Notes: generated by a model not told the origin, from the sequence alone. A stretch of DNA of 64,000 bases from Halosegnis marinus (GCF_029338355.1 NZ_CP119802.1:2356001-2420000), one strand, 5' to 3'; shown: positions 42,173-50,954, counted from the stretch's first letter. Program-made: numbers and translations.

Positions 42173-43381
42173 TTACCCCACGAGCCACCAGCCGTAGAGC
42201 TGTGCCTGCTCGTCAGTGTCGGGATGCTTCTTCGACTGGCCGTAGGTCTTCCCCTTGAGAAGCTGGCGTTCGACAGCGTTCGCAGCCAGACGGAGGGCGT
42301 GAGCGGCGCCATACCCCTCGCCATCGGCCGTAAAGTAGCCGCGGTCTGTGACCAGTCGAATCCGTGCCAGCACCAGCGGCACGCCCCGGCTTTGTTCCTT
42401 ATGCTCCTGCAGTTCGATGCTGGCCTTAATCACGCTCATCTCACCGTACTTCGAGGCCATGCTCTCGATTAATGCGGAGACGTCGTCGTAGTCCATCCCC
42501 TCCAGCAGGTCGAGCCCGAACACCTGCACGGCGTTCCGATCATCGCGCTCCCAGGTGAGCGCCTCGATGACGTCCGTCTTCGTGATGATTCCAATCGGCT
42601 CGCCGGTACCGTCGGCCGTGACAACGAGCGAGGAGATATCCCGCTCGAACATCGTCTCGACGACGTCGTCAAGCGGCGCGCTCCGCTCGACCGTCGCGAC
42701 CGCGTCGGACATCAGGTTCCGGACCGAAAGGTCGAGCATCCGGTCGGCGTCGCCCTCGCGCGCGCCGAACCCACCGCGGTTCTGTCCGCCACCACCGCGG
42801 CCACCGAAGCTGCCCGACGACCCACCCTGGCTCTTGCTGCCGCCCCGCGTCGTGAACTCGATGACGTCGTACAGGCTCAACATTCCCGCGAGGTCATCCC
42901 CGTCGACGACCGGAAGATGTGCGATACCGGCTTCTCGGAGCAGATTGAGCGCTTTCCCGATCGTGGTTTCGGGCGTCGCACTGACCAACTCCGCCGTGTA
43001 GGCGTCGTCGACGGTCGCCGCGTCAAGAAACGGACGGACTGCCTCGAGTACGGCATCCCCAGTCACCACACCGACGACACGGTCACCGCGGAGTACGGGG
43101 AGCGTTTTGGCGTCGCTCCCGATCATGAGTCGCGCGACCTCGCGGACGTCCTCGGTGCGGTCGACCGTCGGGACGTGCTGGACCTGTGAGCCGACCTTCG
43201 CAGAGGGCTGATTGGACGAGGACGCCAACTGTCGACGGCTGACGATGCCGCGATACTCGTCGCCGTCCGTTACGATGACCGCATCGAGTTCCTGATTCTC
43301 GAACGCACCGGCGACCTTCGAGAGCGGTGTGCCGATGTCGAACTCGGTGAACTTCGGTGAGAGTATCTCGGAGATATCCAT
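42173..43381 (-). CDS. four-CBS-domain protein with C-terminal ribosome-hibernation-factor-like domain
   Basis: A 402-residue cytoplasmic protein. CBS motifs occupy about residues 5-55, 65-115, 128-178 and 220-275, and a Gly/Ser/Arg-rich linker is at 180-208. The last part (about 284-378: VQVFGLDLLEGMDYDDVSALI, GYGAAHALRLAANAVERQLL) has the beta-alpha-beta-beta-beta-alpha layout of HPF/RaiA (S30AE) proteins. CBS pairs bind adenine nucleotides, so this could couple energy state to ribosome dormancy. The HPF assignment is by fold pattern and needs structural confirmation. It faces the high-G+C core on its upstream side. Confidence 0.75.
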   Translation of the reverse strand: MDISEILSPKFTEFDIGTPLSKVAGAFENQELDAVIVTDGDEYRGIVSRRQLASSSNQPSAKVGSQVQHVPTVDRTEDVREVARLMIGSDAKTLPVLRGDRVVGVVTGDAVLEAVRPFLDAATVDDAYTAELVSATPETTIGKALNLLREAGIAHLPVVDGDDLAGMLSLYDVIEFTTRGGSKSQGGSSGSFGGRGGGGQNRGGFGAREGDADRMLDLSVRNLMSDAVATVERSAPLDDVVETMFERDISSLVVTADGTGEPIGIITKTDVIEALTWERDDRNAVQVFGLDLLEGMDYDDVSALIESMASKYGEMSVIKASIELQEHKEQSRGVPLVLARIRLVTDRGYFTADGEGYGAAHALRLAANAVERQLLKGKTYGQSKKHPDTDEQAQLYGWWLVG

Positions 43382-43501
43382 GGGTGACTCTCTAGTGTGA
43401 GGGGTGCAGGACGGTTATGCCTGTCCCAGCCCTGATATTTGTGGGAGGAACGGGGGAAGTAGTGTTTGAGTGGAACATCTACCTGCGTCGGCCGTATGCA
43501 G

Positions 43502-43518
43502 TGAGACAGGCAGTCTCA
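43502..43518. repeat. TGAGAC-N5-GTCTCA inverted repeat at the block edge
   Basis: A perfect dyad with 6-base arms near the point where composition returns to high G+C, between the CBS gene and the membrane transferase. It may be a terminator or operator; no T tract follows. Confidence 0.3.
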
Positions 43519-43600
43519 ACTACTGTGCCCGCGAGGTTGTTCCGTACGGGACAGCGACCCCGACCGAGAGGCCCGCTCGGGCACGGTTCCCGCCGCCTCG

Positions 43601-45712
43601 CTACGAGACGCTCTGGTTCACGGCCACGCCGCTCAGGTAGTCGCCGCCGTCGACCCACATCCCCTCGTAGCTGCAGTCGGGCGTGAGCCGACACACCTCG
43701 ACCTCCGGGGGCCAGACGAGCCGGACGGTGTCGCCCCGCTCCTCGACCGCGACCTCCTGGCGGTAGGTGACGGTCGCGCCGCCCTCCTGCACGTAGGTGA
43801 CGGCGACGAACACCTCGGCGCTGCCGTCGAAGTCGACGACACCGAGCCCCCGCTTGTCCACGCCGTCGCCCGTGACGCGGACCCGACCGGGCGTGAGCGT
43901 CCACTCGACGGCGAAGGTGTCGTCCGGCGTTCCGGTCACGTCGTAGGTCACGGCGTCGTTCCCGTCGCCGACGCGGACGGTCGAGGGCGTGCCGACGACG
44001 CCCGTCTCGAACCGGACGCGGAGTCGCTCGCCGGAACGCACGTCGAGCGGCTGGAGTTCGGCGACGATATCGCCGCGCGGCACGCCGGTCCACGCCCCCC
44101 GGTAGGTGTAGCGGTAGAGGTCCCGGTCGGCGTAGGTGTCGATGACGGCGAAGTCCTCCCCCGGCGAGCGGTCGAGGGCGTACACGGTCCGGCCGTCCAG
44201 CCCGGCGTCGTTGTAGAGGCTCTGGAACGGGTGGCCGAGCCAGCCGCCGTACGGCGTCGGGACGAAGACGACCCCCTCGGGCTCGCCGTCGGCGAACGGC
44301 TCGTAGGCGTTCGCGTACCGCTCGGTGTACTCCGCGTTCTCCTCGACGGGGCCGTCGAGCGCCGCGACCTGCGCCCCGCCCGCGACGAGCGCGACGACGA
44401 GCGCGACCACGACGAGGACGGTTGCCGCGCGACGGCGGTCGGTACGACGGGCCGCGAGCGCGCGGAGCCGCCGACCGCCCGCGACGAGCGCGCTCGCGCC
44501 GAACGCCGACAGCGGGAGCAGGAGGTCGTAGTGGTAGAACGGGCCGAACTGCGCGATGAGGCCGTCGGTCGGGTCCGTGAGGTCCGAGAGGACGTTCAGG
44601 TTCCCCCAGAAGGCGACGTTGCCGACGACGACCGAGAGCAGGACGCCGGCGAGCAGTAGCCGGATGGTCGTGTCCGACAGCGTCGCGGCCGGCCCGCTCC
44701 CGAACCTCTCGGCGAGCGACCCGACGCGCCGGCGGGCGGCGTCCCTATCGCGGCGGAGCCGACGGGCGAGCAGGCCGAGGCCCGCGAACGCGGCGACGGC
44801 ACCGAGCGGCGGGGCGGCGACGAATCTGGTTGCGAACGTCCACAGCACGCGGGCGTTCGCTTCGAGCCCGAGCGCGGGGGTGTACTCGCGTTCGTAGCCG
44901 AGTATCTCGCGATGCCCGAACCCGATGCCGTCCTCGGGGGCGAACGCGAGGAACGGGAACTCCAGCGGGTCGCCCGTGAGGAGCAGGTTGTACGCGAGCG
45001 CGAGGGCGACGAACGCCGTCCCGAGGACGGCGACCGGGAGGAGCCGTTCCACCCGCCACCGGAGCGCGGGCCGGTCCCCGCGGGCCCGCCACAGCGACAG
45101 ACACGCGTGGGCGATGAAGGGGAGGGCGAACAGCACCGCGGTGTACGGCCGCGCGAAGAAGGCGAGTCCCGTCGCGGTCCCCGCGAGGAGCGCCCACCCC
45201 CTGCCGCCCGACCGGAACAGCCGGACGTACGCGTACGCGAACGCGAGGTTCAACAGCGCCGTCGGGGCGTACGGGAGGAAGACGCTCGTCGTAAGCAGGA
45301 ACAGCGGCGAGGCGAGCACGAGCGCCCCGGCGACGACACCCGTGGGGCCGTCGTACGCCTCCCGGGTCAGGAGGCCGACGAGCGCGACGACGCCCGCCCC
45401 GACGGCCGCGAGGACGAGCCGGGGCGCCCCGACCGCGAGGCCGACGGCGAACATCGCGGGCACCACGGGCTGGTACTTCGAGTACAGCGTCGCCCCGTCC
45501 TCGACGAAGAACCACCAGCGGAAGGCGTCGGGGAGCGGAGTCCGGAAGCCGAGCGCGCCGTCCAACAGGAGGTGTGCCTGCTGGAGGTAGACGCCCTCGT
45601 CGTGGTTCGAGGAGTGGTGCGGGAACAGTTCGACGGCGACGAACAGGACGACGACACCCGCCGCGACCGACAGCGCCGCGAGCAGCAGGGTGTCGCGGTC
45701 GGGGCGCTCCAT
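43601..45712 (-). CDS. GT39-like multi-spanning membrane glycosyltransferase
   Basis: A 703-residue membrane protein. After the first helix comes SSNHDEGVYLQQA, with the acidic pair at the luminal catalytic position of PMT/ArnT/AglB-like enzymes. About eleven further helices lead to a C-terminal extracytoplasmic domain of about 230 residues (from VAALDGPVEENAEYTERY). It should transfer a sugar from a polyprenyl-phosphate donor to a surface acceptor. The family is close to what I recall as DUF7846. It begins immediately after the ABC ATPase gene (adjacent bases), the last gene of the iron-type transporter operon. Confidence 0.8.
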   Translation of the reverse strand: MERPDRDTLLLAALSVAAGVVVLFVAVELFPHHSSNHDEGVYLQQAHLLLDGALGFRTPLPDAFRWWFFVEDGATLYSKYQPVVPAMFAVGLAVGAPRLVLAAVGAGVVALVGLLTREAYDGPTGVVAGALVLASPLFLLTTSVFLPYAPTALLNLAFAYAYVRLFRSGGRGWALLAGTATGLAFFARPYTAVLFALPFIAHACLSLWRARGDRPALRWRVERLLPVAVLGTAFVALALAYNLLLTGDPLEFPFLAFAPEDGIGFGHREILGYEREYTPALGLEANARVLWTFATRFVAAPPLGAVAAFAGLGLLARRLRRDRDAARRRVGSLAERFGSGPAATLSDTTIRLLLAGVLLSVVVGNVAFWGNLNVLSDLTDPTDGLIAQFGPFYHYDLLLPLSAFGASALVAGGRRLRALAARRTDRRRAATVLVVVALVVALVAGGAQVAALDGPVEENAEYTERYANAYEPFADGEPEGVVFVPTPYGGWLGHPFQSLYNDAGLDGRTVYALDRSPGEDFAVIDTYADRDLYRYTYRGAWTGVPRGDIVAELQPLDVRSGERLRVRFETGVVGTPSTVRVGDGNDAVTYDVTGTPDDTFAVEWTLTPGRVRVTGDGVDKRGLGVVDFDGSAEVFVAVTYVQEGGATVTYRQEVAVEERGDTVRLVWPPEVEVCRLTPDCSYEGMWVDGGDYLSGVAVNQSVS

Positions 45713-46891
45713 TCAGTCCGGGCCGTCGTCGGGGAGCACCTCGCCCCCGTCGGCGACCCGCTTGGCCCCGGCGGGGAACCACGCGAGGTCGTGGTCGGCC
45801 GCCAGCTCCACGCGCACGGGTTCGTCGAGCGGCACCTCCTCCGCGTGGTTGTGCATGCAGCCGACCACGTCCCCGGTGTCGAGTTCGACGCGGTAGAGGA
45901 CGGTGGGGCCGAGGTAGCGCCGGTGGACGACCCGGCCGTTGGCCGCCTCGCCCGCTCCGGGCCGACGCGCCGTCACGTCGTCCGGCCGGACCATCACGTC
46001 GATGTCGGTCCCGTCGTACTCCGTGGCGAGCCCGTTGATGGAGGCGATGGGCACGTCGCCGACGCCCGTCCCCACGGCGTCGCCCTCGACGGAGCCCGAG
46101 AGGAAGGAGGCGTGGCCGAGGAAGGAGGCGACGAACCGCGAGCGGGGCTGCTGGAACACCCCTTCGGGGGAGTCCACCTGCTCGAGCTGACCCTCGTACA
46201 TCACGGCCACGCGGTCGGAGATGGACATGGCCTCCTCCTGGTCGTGGGTGACGGAGACGGCGGTGACGCCGGCCTCCTTCAGGATGCGGCGCACCTCCTC
46301 GCGCATCTCGACGCGGAGGTCCACGTCGAGGTTCGAGAACGGCTCGTCGAGCAGGAGGAGGTGGGGCTCGGGCGCGAGCGAGCGCGCGAGGGCGACCCGC
46401 TGCTGTTGCCCCCCCGAAAGCTCCTCGGGCCGCTTGTCGCCGTGGTCGACCAGCCCGACGAGTTCGAGCAGGTCGTCCACGCGGCGCTCGCGCTCGTCCT
46501 CCGCCATCCCGTCCAGGCCGAACGCGACGTTCTCCCGCGCGCTCAGGTGGGGGAACAGCGCGAACTCCTGGAAGACGACGCCCACGTCGCGCACCTCCGG
46601 GGGCTCGAAGGCCTCGCCCGCGACGGAGCGGCCGTTCAGCCGTATCTCGCCGCCGCTCGGGCGTTCGAGGCCGGCGATGAGCCGGAGCGTCGTCGTCTTG
46701 CCGCAGCCGGACGGCCCGAGCAGGGTGAGCAGTTCGCCCTCCCGCACCGTGAGCGAGAGGTCGTCGATGACGGTCGTGTCGCCGTACCGCTTGGTGACGC
46801 CGTCGAGTTCGAGCACCGCGGGACCCTCCTCGGGGTCGCGCTCGCGCTCCTCGGCGTCGCTCCGGTCGGGGGTGCGTAGCTCACTCGACAT
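45713..46891 (-). CDS. ABC transporter ATPase, iron(III)-type
   Basis: A 392-residue ATP-hydrolysing subunit of an importer. Walker A is GPSGCGKTT (about residues 60-68), the Q-loop is VFQEFALFPH, the signature is LSGGQQQRVA, Walker B is LLLLDEPFSNLD and the switch His is in VTHDQEEAMS. The C-terminal TOBE domain (after residue 280) is present, as in FbpC/PotA. It overlaps the permease gene by 11 bases at its start and abuts the membrane transferase gene at its end, so all are one operon. The acidic N-terminal extension is haloarchaeal. Confidence 0.93.
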   Translation of the reverse strand: MSSELRTPDRSDAEERERDPEEGPAVLELDGVTKRYGDTTVIDDLSLTVREGELLTLLGPSGCGKTTTLRLIAGLERPSGGEIRLNGRSVAGEAFEPPEVRDVGVVFQEFALFPHLSARENVAFGLDGMAEDERERRVDDLLELVGLVDHGDKRPEELSGGQQQRVALARSLAPEPHLLLLDEPFSNLDVDLRVEMREEVRRILKEAGVTAVSVTHDQEEAMSISDRVAVMYEGQLEQVDSPEGVFQQPRSRFVASFLGHASFLSGSVEGDAVGTGVGDVPIASINGLATEYDGTDIDVMVRPDDVTARRPGAGEAANGRVVHRRYLGPTVLYRVELDTGDVVGCMHNHAEEVPLDEPVRVELAADHDLAWFPAGAKRVADGGEVLPDDGPD

Positions 46892-48500
46892 CGTATCCCT
46901 CCATTCTGAGTATCAACAGCATCGACAGCGCGGAGACGAACAGCAGGACGAACGCCGGCAGGGCCGCCTGTCCGACGTAGCCCGACTCGTAGGCCGTCCA
47001 CACCCGGGTGACGAGCGTGTCGAAGCCCGCGGGCCGGAGCATCAGCGTCGCCGGCAGTTCCTTCATCGTCGTGAGGAAGACGAGCGCCGCCCCGGCGGCG
47101 ACGCCGGGCGCGACGAGCGGCAGGGTCACGTCGCGGAACGCCTCGGTCGGGGAGCGGCCGAGGGTGCGGGCCGCCTCGGGGAGGCGGCCGCTCACCTGTT
47201 CGACCGACGCGCGCGACGACCCGACCGCCTGCGGGAGGAACCTGACCACGTACGCGAAGACCAGAAGGGGGAGCAGAATAAGCCCGTTGCGGTAGAGGTC
47301 CCCGCCGTAGCGCGCGCCGAAGTAGACGAGCGCGAGCCCCATCACGACGCCCGGGACGGCGTAGCCGACGTAGGAGGCCCGTTCGAACAGCGACGGGAGC
47401 GTCCGGTCGGACCGCGCCGCGAGGTAGGCGATGGGGAGCGCGGCGAGGCCGGCGAACAGCGCCGCCGCCGCCGCGACGGCCACGCTGTTCGTGACGTAGC
47501 CGAACTCGAAGGCGAGCGCGCTGTTCGTCGGGCTGCCGGCGACGAGGAGCCAGTTCGTCAACACGCCGAGCGGGACGGCCATGGCGAGCGCCGCGACGAA
47601 CAGGCACGCGCCGACGGCGACGTAGCGCCACCGTCCGAGCCGGAGCGGCGTCGCCCGCGCGTTCGGTGACTCCGCGGTGACGCCGGAGCCGCGCACCCGT
47701 GACTCGATGGCGAGGATGACCGTCGTGACGACGACCAGCTGGAGCGAGAGCATCGCCGCGAGGTCGCGCCCGCCGCCGAGCACGTCGCCGTAGACGGAGT
47801 AGATGACGCTCGTGAACACGCTGTAGCGCATCACGGAGGGGGTCCCGAAGTCCGAGAGCGCGTACAGCGCGACGAGCAGCGCCCCGGCGGCGATTGCCGG
47901 GCGGATCTGCGGCAGCGTCACGCGGCGGAACGCCTCCCGGCGGCCGAGCCCGAGGGTCCGAGCGGCGTCGACGAGCGTGGTGTCCATCGACTTCAGCGCC
48001 GCGCGCGTGGTGAGGAACACGTAGGGGTAGGTGTACAGCGTGAGCACGAGCACCGTCCCCGCGAGCCCGTAGATGGAGGGGAGCGACTCCACGCCCAACG
48101 GGACGAGGAAGTCCTGAACCGTCCCGCGCGGGCCGAACGCGGAGACGAACGCGAACGCGCCGATATAGGAGGGGATGACGAGCGGCATCGCCAACAGGAC
48201 GGTGAGCGGCCGCTTGAACGGCATGTCCGTGCGTACGGTGAGGTACGCGGCCGGGACGCCGACGACGAGCGAGCCGAGCGTGACCCCCGCGACGAGGAAG
48301 CCGCTGTTGACGAACACCTCGACGGTCGTCGGCGCGGTGAGCAGTTCGAGGGCGCCGTCGGCGTCGAGGGCGTTGGCGACGACCCAGACGAGCGGCGAGA
48401 GGAACAGGGCGGCGAGCGCACCCGACAGCAGCGTCAGCGCGACCGGACGCGACCCCTCGGCGTCGCGGTCGAACACGGCCGTCAGGTCGCTCGTCGCCAT
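46881..48500 (-). CDS. ABC transporter permease, iron(III)-type (double-length)
   Basis: A 539-residue permease with twelve membrane helices, formed by two fused six-helix units as in FbpB/SfuB. Each half has an EAA-like loop: DAARTLGLGRREAFRRVTLP, and in the second half EAARTLGRSPTEAFRDVTLP. These coupling loops contact the ATPase. It begins 2 bases after the binding-protein stop codon and overlaps the ATPase gene. The membrane-spanning pattern and operon position favour Fe3+ over polyamine, thiamine or phosphate import. Confidence 0.9.
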   Translation of the reverse strand: MATSDLTAVFDRDAEGSRPVALTLLSGALAALFLSPLVWVVANALDADGALELLTAPTTVEVFVNSGFLVAGVTLGSLVVGVPAAYLTVRTDMPFKRPLTVLLAMPLVIPSYIGAFAFVSAFGPRGTVQDFLVPLGVESLPSIYGLAGTVLVLTLYTYPYVFLTTRAALKSMDTTLVDAARTLGLGRREAFRRVTLPQIRPAIAAGALLVALYALSDFGTPSVMRYSVFTSVIYSVYGDVLGGGRDLAAMLSLQLVVVTTVILAIESRVRGSGVTAESPNARATPLRLGRWRYVAVGACLFVAALAMAVPLGVLTNWLLVAGSPTNSALAFEFGYVTNSVAVAAAAALFAGLAALPIAYLAARSDRTLPSLFERASYVGYAVPGVVMGLALVYFGARYGGDLYRNGLILLPLLVFAYVVRFLPQAVGSSRASVEQVSGRLPEAARTLGRSPTEAFRDVTLPLVAPGVAAGAALVFLTTMKELPATLMLRPAGFDTLVTRVWTAYESGYVGQAALPAFVLLFVSALSMLLILRMEGYDVE

Positions 48501-48501
48501 C

Positions 48502-49671
48502 CTAGACGTTGAGCCCCGCCTCCCGCATGACCTCGAGCGTCGGCCCGAGGTCGGCCAGCTGCGAGAGGTCGAGCCCCTCGGGCGGGTTCAGCTGGTCGAT
48601 GGTCGGCAGGTCGATACTCCCCGGCTGGACCGGCTCGACGCCGGGTATCATCGGGTACTCGAACGTCGTGGTCGCGAAGTACTCCTGTGCCTCCGCCGAC
48701 AGCAGGTGGCGGACGAAGTTCTCCGCCAGCTCGCGGTCCTCGCCGGCGGTATCGACGACGGACGCGCCCGCGACGTTGAAGATGGCGCCCGCGTCGCCCT
48801 CGGTGAAGGCGATGTCGAGCGGCGCGTCCGGCCGCGCGTCGAGCACGCGAAGCGTGTAGTAGTGGTTCGCGAAGCCCGCGCCGAGTTCGCCGTCGGCGAT
48901 GGCCTGCGCGATGGCGAACTCGTCGCCGTACTGCTGGACGCCGGCGTCCTGCATCCCGTTGAGCCACGAGAGCGTGGTCTCCCGGTCGTTGAGCACGCGC
49001 ATCGCGGTGACGAACGCCTGGAAGGAGCCGTACACGGGCGCCCAGCCCGTCGAGCCCGCGAGGTCGGCGTCGTCGGGGAACGCGAGCACGTCGGTGGGGA
49101 TGTCGCTCTCGTCGTAGCGGTCGGTGTTGTACGGAATCGTCCGCGCTCGCCCGGACGTCCCTATCCAGCGTCCCTCCGCGTCCTGGTACGCGTCGGGGAC
49201 GACGGAGGTGACGCGCTCCGGCAGTTCGAGGGTCCGCCCCTCGGCGGCGAGCGCGCCGAGCGCGCCCGCGTTGACGGAGTAGAACACGTCGGCGGCGGCG
49301 TTCGACCCCTCGGTGAGGATGCGGTTCACGAGGTCCGTCGAGCCGTCGTAGCGCGGCCGGACGCTGAAGTCAGGGTAGATGTCCTCCAGTTCGGAGAACA
49401 GCGGGCCGACGAGCGCCTCGCCGCGGCCGGAGTAGACGTCGAGTTCGCCCGAGAGGTCGGGGAGCTCGGCGATGGGCGTTCCGCCCGGCGCCTCGCGCCC
49501 CTCGCGGCCGGAACCGATCTGACCCACGTCGGGGTCCTCCTCGTCGCCCGTGTCCGTCCCGGTCGGCGTTCCGTCCCCGCCGAGCAGGCTGCCACAGCCG
49601 GCGAGCCCGGCCGTGACGGCGGTCCCGAGCCCCGCGAGGTAGCGGCGGCGGCTCGCGGACGAGTCGTTCAT
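48502..49671 (-). CDS. iron-type ABC substrate-binding lipoprotein (Tat-exported)
   Basis: A 389-residue extracellular binding protein. The leader has SRRRYLAGLG (Tat-like, residues 7-16) and the lipobox LAGC with Cys26 as lipid anchor. A Gly/Thr/Asp-rich linker and the type-II binding fold follow, with LDVYSGRGEALVGPLF and DVFYSVNAGALGALA; a tyrosine-containing NHYYTLRVL could bind metal as in FbpA. The start is the ATG at 49671, 2 bases from a perfect iron-box dyad; an upstream in-frame start would run through that dyad. It is the first gene of the permease, ATPase and transferase operon. Confidence 0.88.
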   Translation of the reverse strand: MNDSSASRRRYLAGLGTAVTAGLAGCGSLLGGDGTPTGTDTGDEEDPDVGQIGSGREGREAPGGTPIAELPDLSGELDVYSGRGEALVGPLFSELEDIYPDFSVRPRYDGSTDLVNRILTEGSNAAADVFYSVNAGALGALAAEGRTLELPERVTSVVPDAYQDAEGRWIGTSGRARTIPYNTDRYDESDIPTDVLAFPDDADLAGSTGWAPVYGSFQAFVTAMRVLNDRETTLSWLNGMQDAGVQQYGDEFAIAQAIADGELGAGFANHYYTLRVLDARPDAPLDIAFTEGDAGAIFNVAGASVVDTAGEDRELAENFVRHLLSAEAQEYFATTTFEYPMIPGVEPVQPGSIDLPTIDQLNPPEGLDLSQLADLGPTLEVMREAGLNV

Positions 49672-49673
49672 AC

Positions 49674-49697
49674 CCGATTTAGGGGTTCCTAAATCGG
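49674..49697. promoter_or_regulatory. iron-box dyad before the binding-protein gene
   Basis: Perfect 10-base arms CCGATTTAGG and CCTAAATCGG around GGTT. The core TTAGG-N4-CCTAA is the pattern expected for DtxR/SirR/Idr-type metalloregulators in haloarchaea. It starts 3 bases upstream of the ATG, overlapping the probable transcription start, so binding should block initiation. Confidence 0.8.
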
Positions 49698-49738
49698 ATA
49701 ACGCTGTCGGTAGCGGACGGCCGCCCTCGTCGCCTCCC

Positions 49739-50914
49739 TCAGTCATCGGCCGCCACCTCCGCGGTCGCGCGGGCGGACTCGTCGAGCGCGTCCAGCGCCG
49801 CGAGCCAGTCGCGCATGTGCTCGCCGACGAAGTTGAGGAAGTCGCCGTTCGTCCACTCGTCGAAGTCGCCCTCCGCGAACGCCTCCGCGAGCGCCTCGAA
49901 GGTCGCGCGGTAGGTCGCGGCCTCGGGGCCGCTCGCCCCGACCTCGACGGCGTCGGCGACCTCCCAGACGTGCTCGTTGAGTTCGAGGGCGGGCACCTCG
50001 TTGTTCAGGTCGTCGAAGGTCGGCCGCGGCGCCTTGTTGTGTTCACACAGCGGCGACCCGGTGAGCACCTTGTCGCCCGCGGCGTCGGCCGCCCGCTTCA
50101 GGAACACGCCCGACCAGATGTCGTCGAACCGGCCCACGTCCCACTCGTTGTCGTCCATCGGGAGCTGGTAGAACGCGGGGACGACGCGCCGGCGGAAGGC
50201 GAGGTTCATCGAGCAGACGGTCGTGTAGTCGCCCTCGGCGACGAGGAAGTCGTCCTCGTAGTCGTCGGCCGTGGTGCGGGTCTGAGCGAGCCCTTCGAGG
50301 TCGCCGTCCATCAGGATACGGACGGCGTCGAGGTCGGGGACGTTCGTCCACAGCCCCTGCGAGGCGACGACCTCGCCGCCGTCGAGGGTCACCGTGGTCT
50401 CCTCCTCGTCGGCCGCCATCGCGGCGTAGGGGTAGCCGCGCGGGTAGAGGCCGTGCTCCTCGACGTTCTCGTAGAGGACGTTCACCCACCGTTCCGGGGA
50501 GGAGACCTCGGTTACCTCCCCCGACCGCGCGAGGTTGTCGTAGTGGCCGCCGAAGTAGTCCGTGTCGTGCGGGAGGGTGTCGTCGTCGATGAAGAAGCCG
50601 AACTCGAAGTCGCCGGCCCACATGTACAGCAGGCCGAAACTCGTCTCCGCGTGCGAGGCGGCGGGGACGACGTGGCCGTACTCGGCCATCCCGTTCGTCT
50701 CGTACCAGTCCTCGCGGTCGCTCCCGTCGAAGACGGCGCCCTCGACGCCGAGGTCGTCCAGCATCGCCTCCATGTCGTCGGTGTCGCAGAACTCCTCGGT
50801 GACGAGCAGGAAGAACAGCCGGTCGGCGTGGCCGTGCTCCCGCGCGTTCGCGACGTACTCGCGGACGCACTCGTACTCCCGTATCGTCGGCACGATGACG
50901 CAGGTGTCCGTCAT
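49739..50914 (-). CDS. GT75-like protein (reversibly glycosylated polypeptide / glucan-protein synthase-like)
   Basis: A 391-residue GT-A-like protein. It starts MTDTCVIVPTIREYECVREY and has the nucleotide-sugar motif FGFFIDDDTLPHDTD (DDD at 110-112), plus CSMNLAFRRRVVPAFYQLPMDD and DDIWSGVFLKR. This resembles plant RGP/UDP-arabinopyranose mutases and archaeal alpha-1,4-glucan-protein synthase annotations (from memory). It may make or mutate a nucleotide sugar. Two iron-box dyads lie between it and the divergent MFS gene. The start used is the ATG 14 bases after the nearer box. Confidence 0.75.
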   Translation of the reverse strand: MTDTCVIVPTIREYECVREYVANAREHGHADRLFFLLVTEEFCDTDDMEAMLDDLGVEGAVFDGSDREDWYETNGMAEYGHVVPAASHAETSFGLLYMWAGDFEFGFFIDDDTLPHDTDYFGGHYDNLARSGEVTEVSSPERWVNVLYENVEEHGLYPRGYPYAAMAADEEETTVTLDGGEVVASQGLWTNVPDLDAVRILMDGDLEGLAQTRTTADDYEDDFLVAEGDYTTVCSMNLAFRRRVVPAFYQLPMDDNEWDVGRFDDIWSGVFLKRAADAAGDKVLTGSPLCEHNKAPRPTFDDLNNEVPALELNEHVWEVADAVEVGASGPEAATYRATFEALAEAFAEGDFDEWTNGDFLNFVGEHMRDWLAALDALDESARATAEVAADD

Positions 50915-50927
50915 TGGCGACACGTGG

Positions 50928-50943
50928 TTTAGGCCGTCCTAAA
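50928..50943. promoter_or_regulatory. iron-box dyad 1 of the divergent GT75/MFS promoter
   Basis: TTTAGG-CCGT-CCTAAA, a perfect 6-base-arm dyad, starts 14 bases upstream of the GT75-like start codon. It has the same core as the sites at 49674 and 55140. Confidence 0.78.
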
Positions 50944-50954
50944 GGCTGTCGATG

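Larger units (their letters stand above)
33508..43480. other. lower-G+C accessory block
   Basis: Base composition changes visibly after the glycosyltransferase gene and reverts before the membrane transferase at 43.6 kb. Codon choice is less G/C-biased, intergenic gaps are longer, and two transporter genes are decayed. No integrase, transposase, tRNA or flanking repeat was found at the edges, so the route of entry is not visible. The edges are approximate. Confidence 0.6.

Noticed and set aside
33508-43480. Direct repeats or terminal inverted repeats bounding the low-G+C block
   Set aside because: Comparison of the two edges by eye showed no shared sequence; the TGAGAC/GTCTCA dyad at 43502 has no partner at the left edge.
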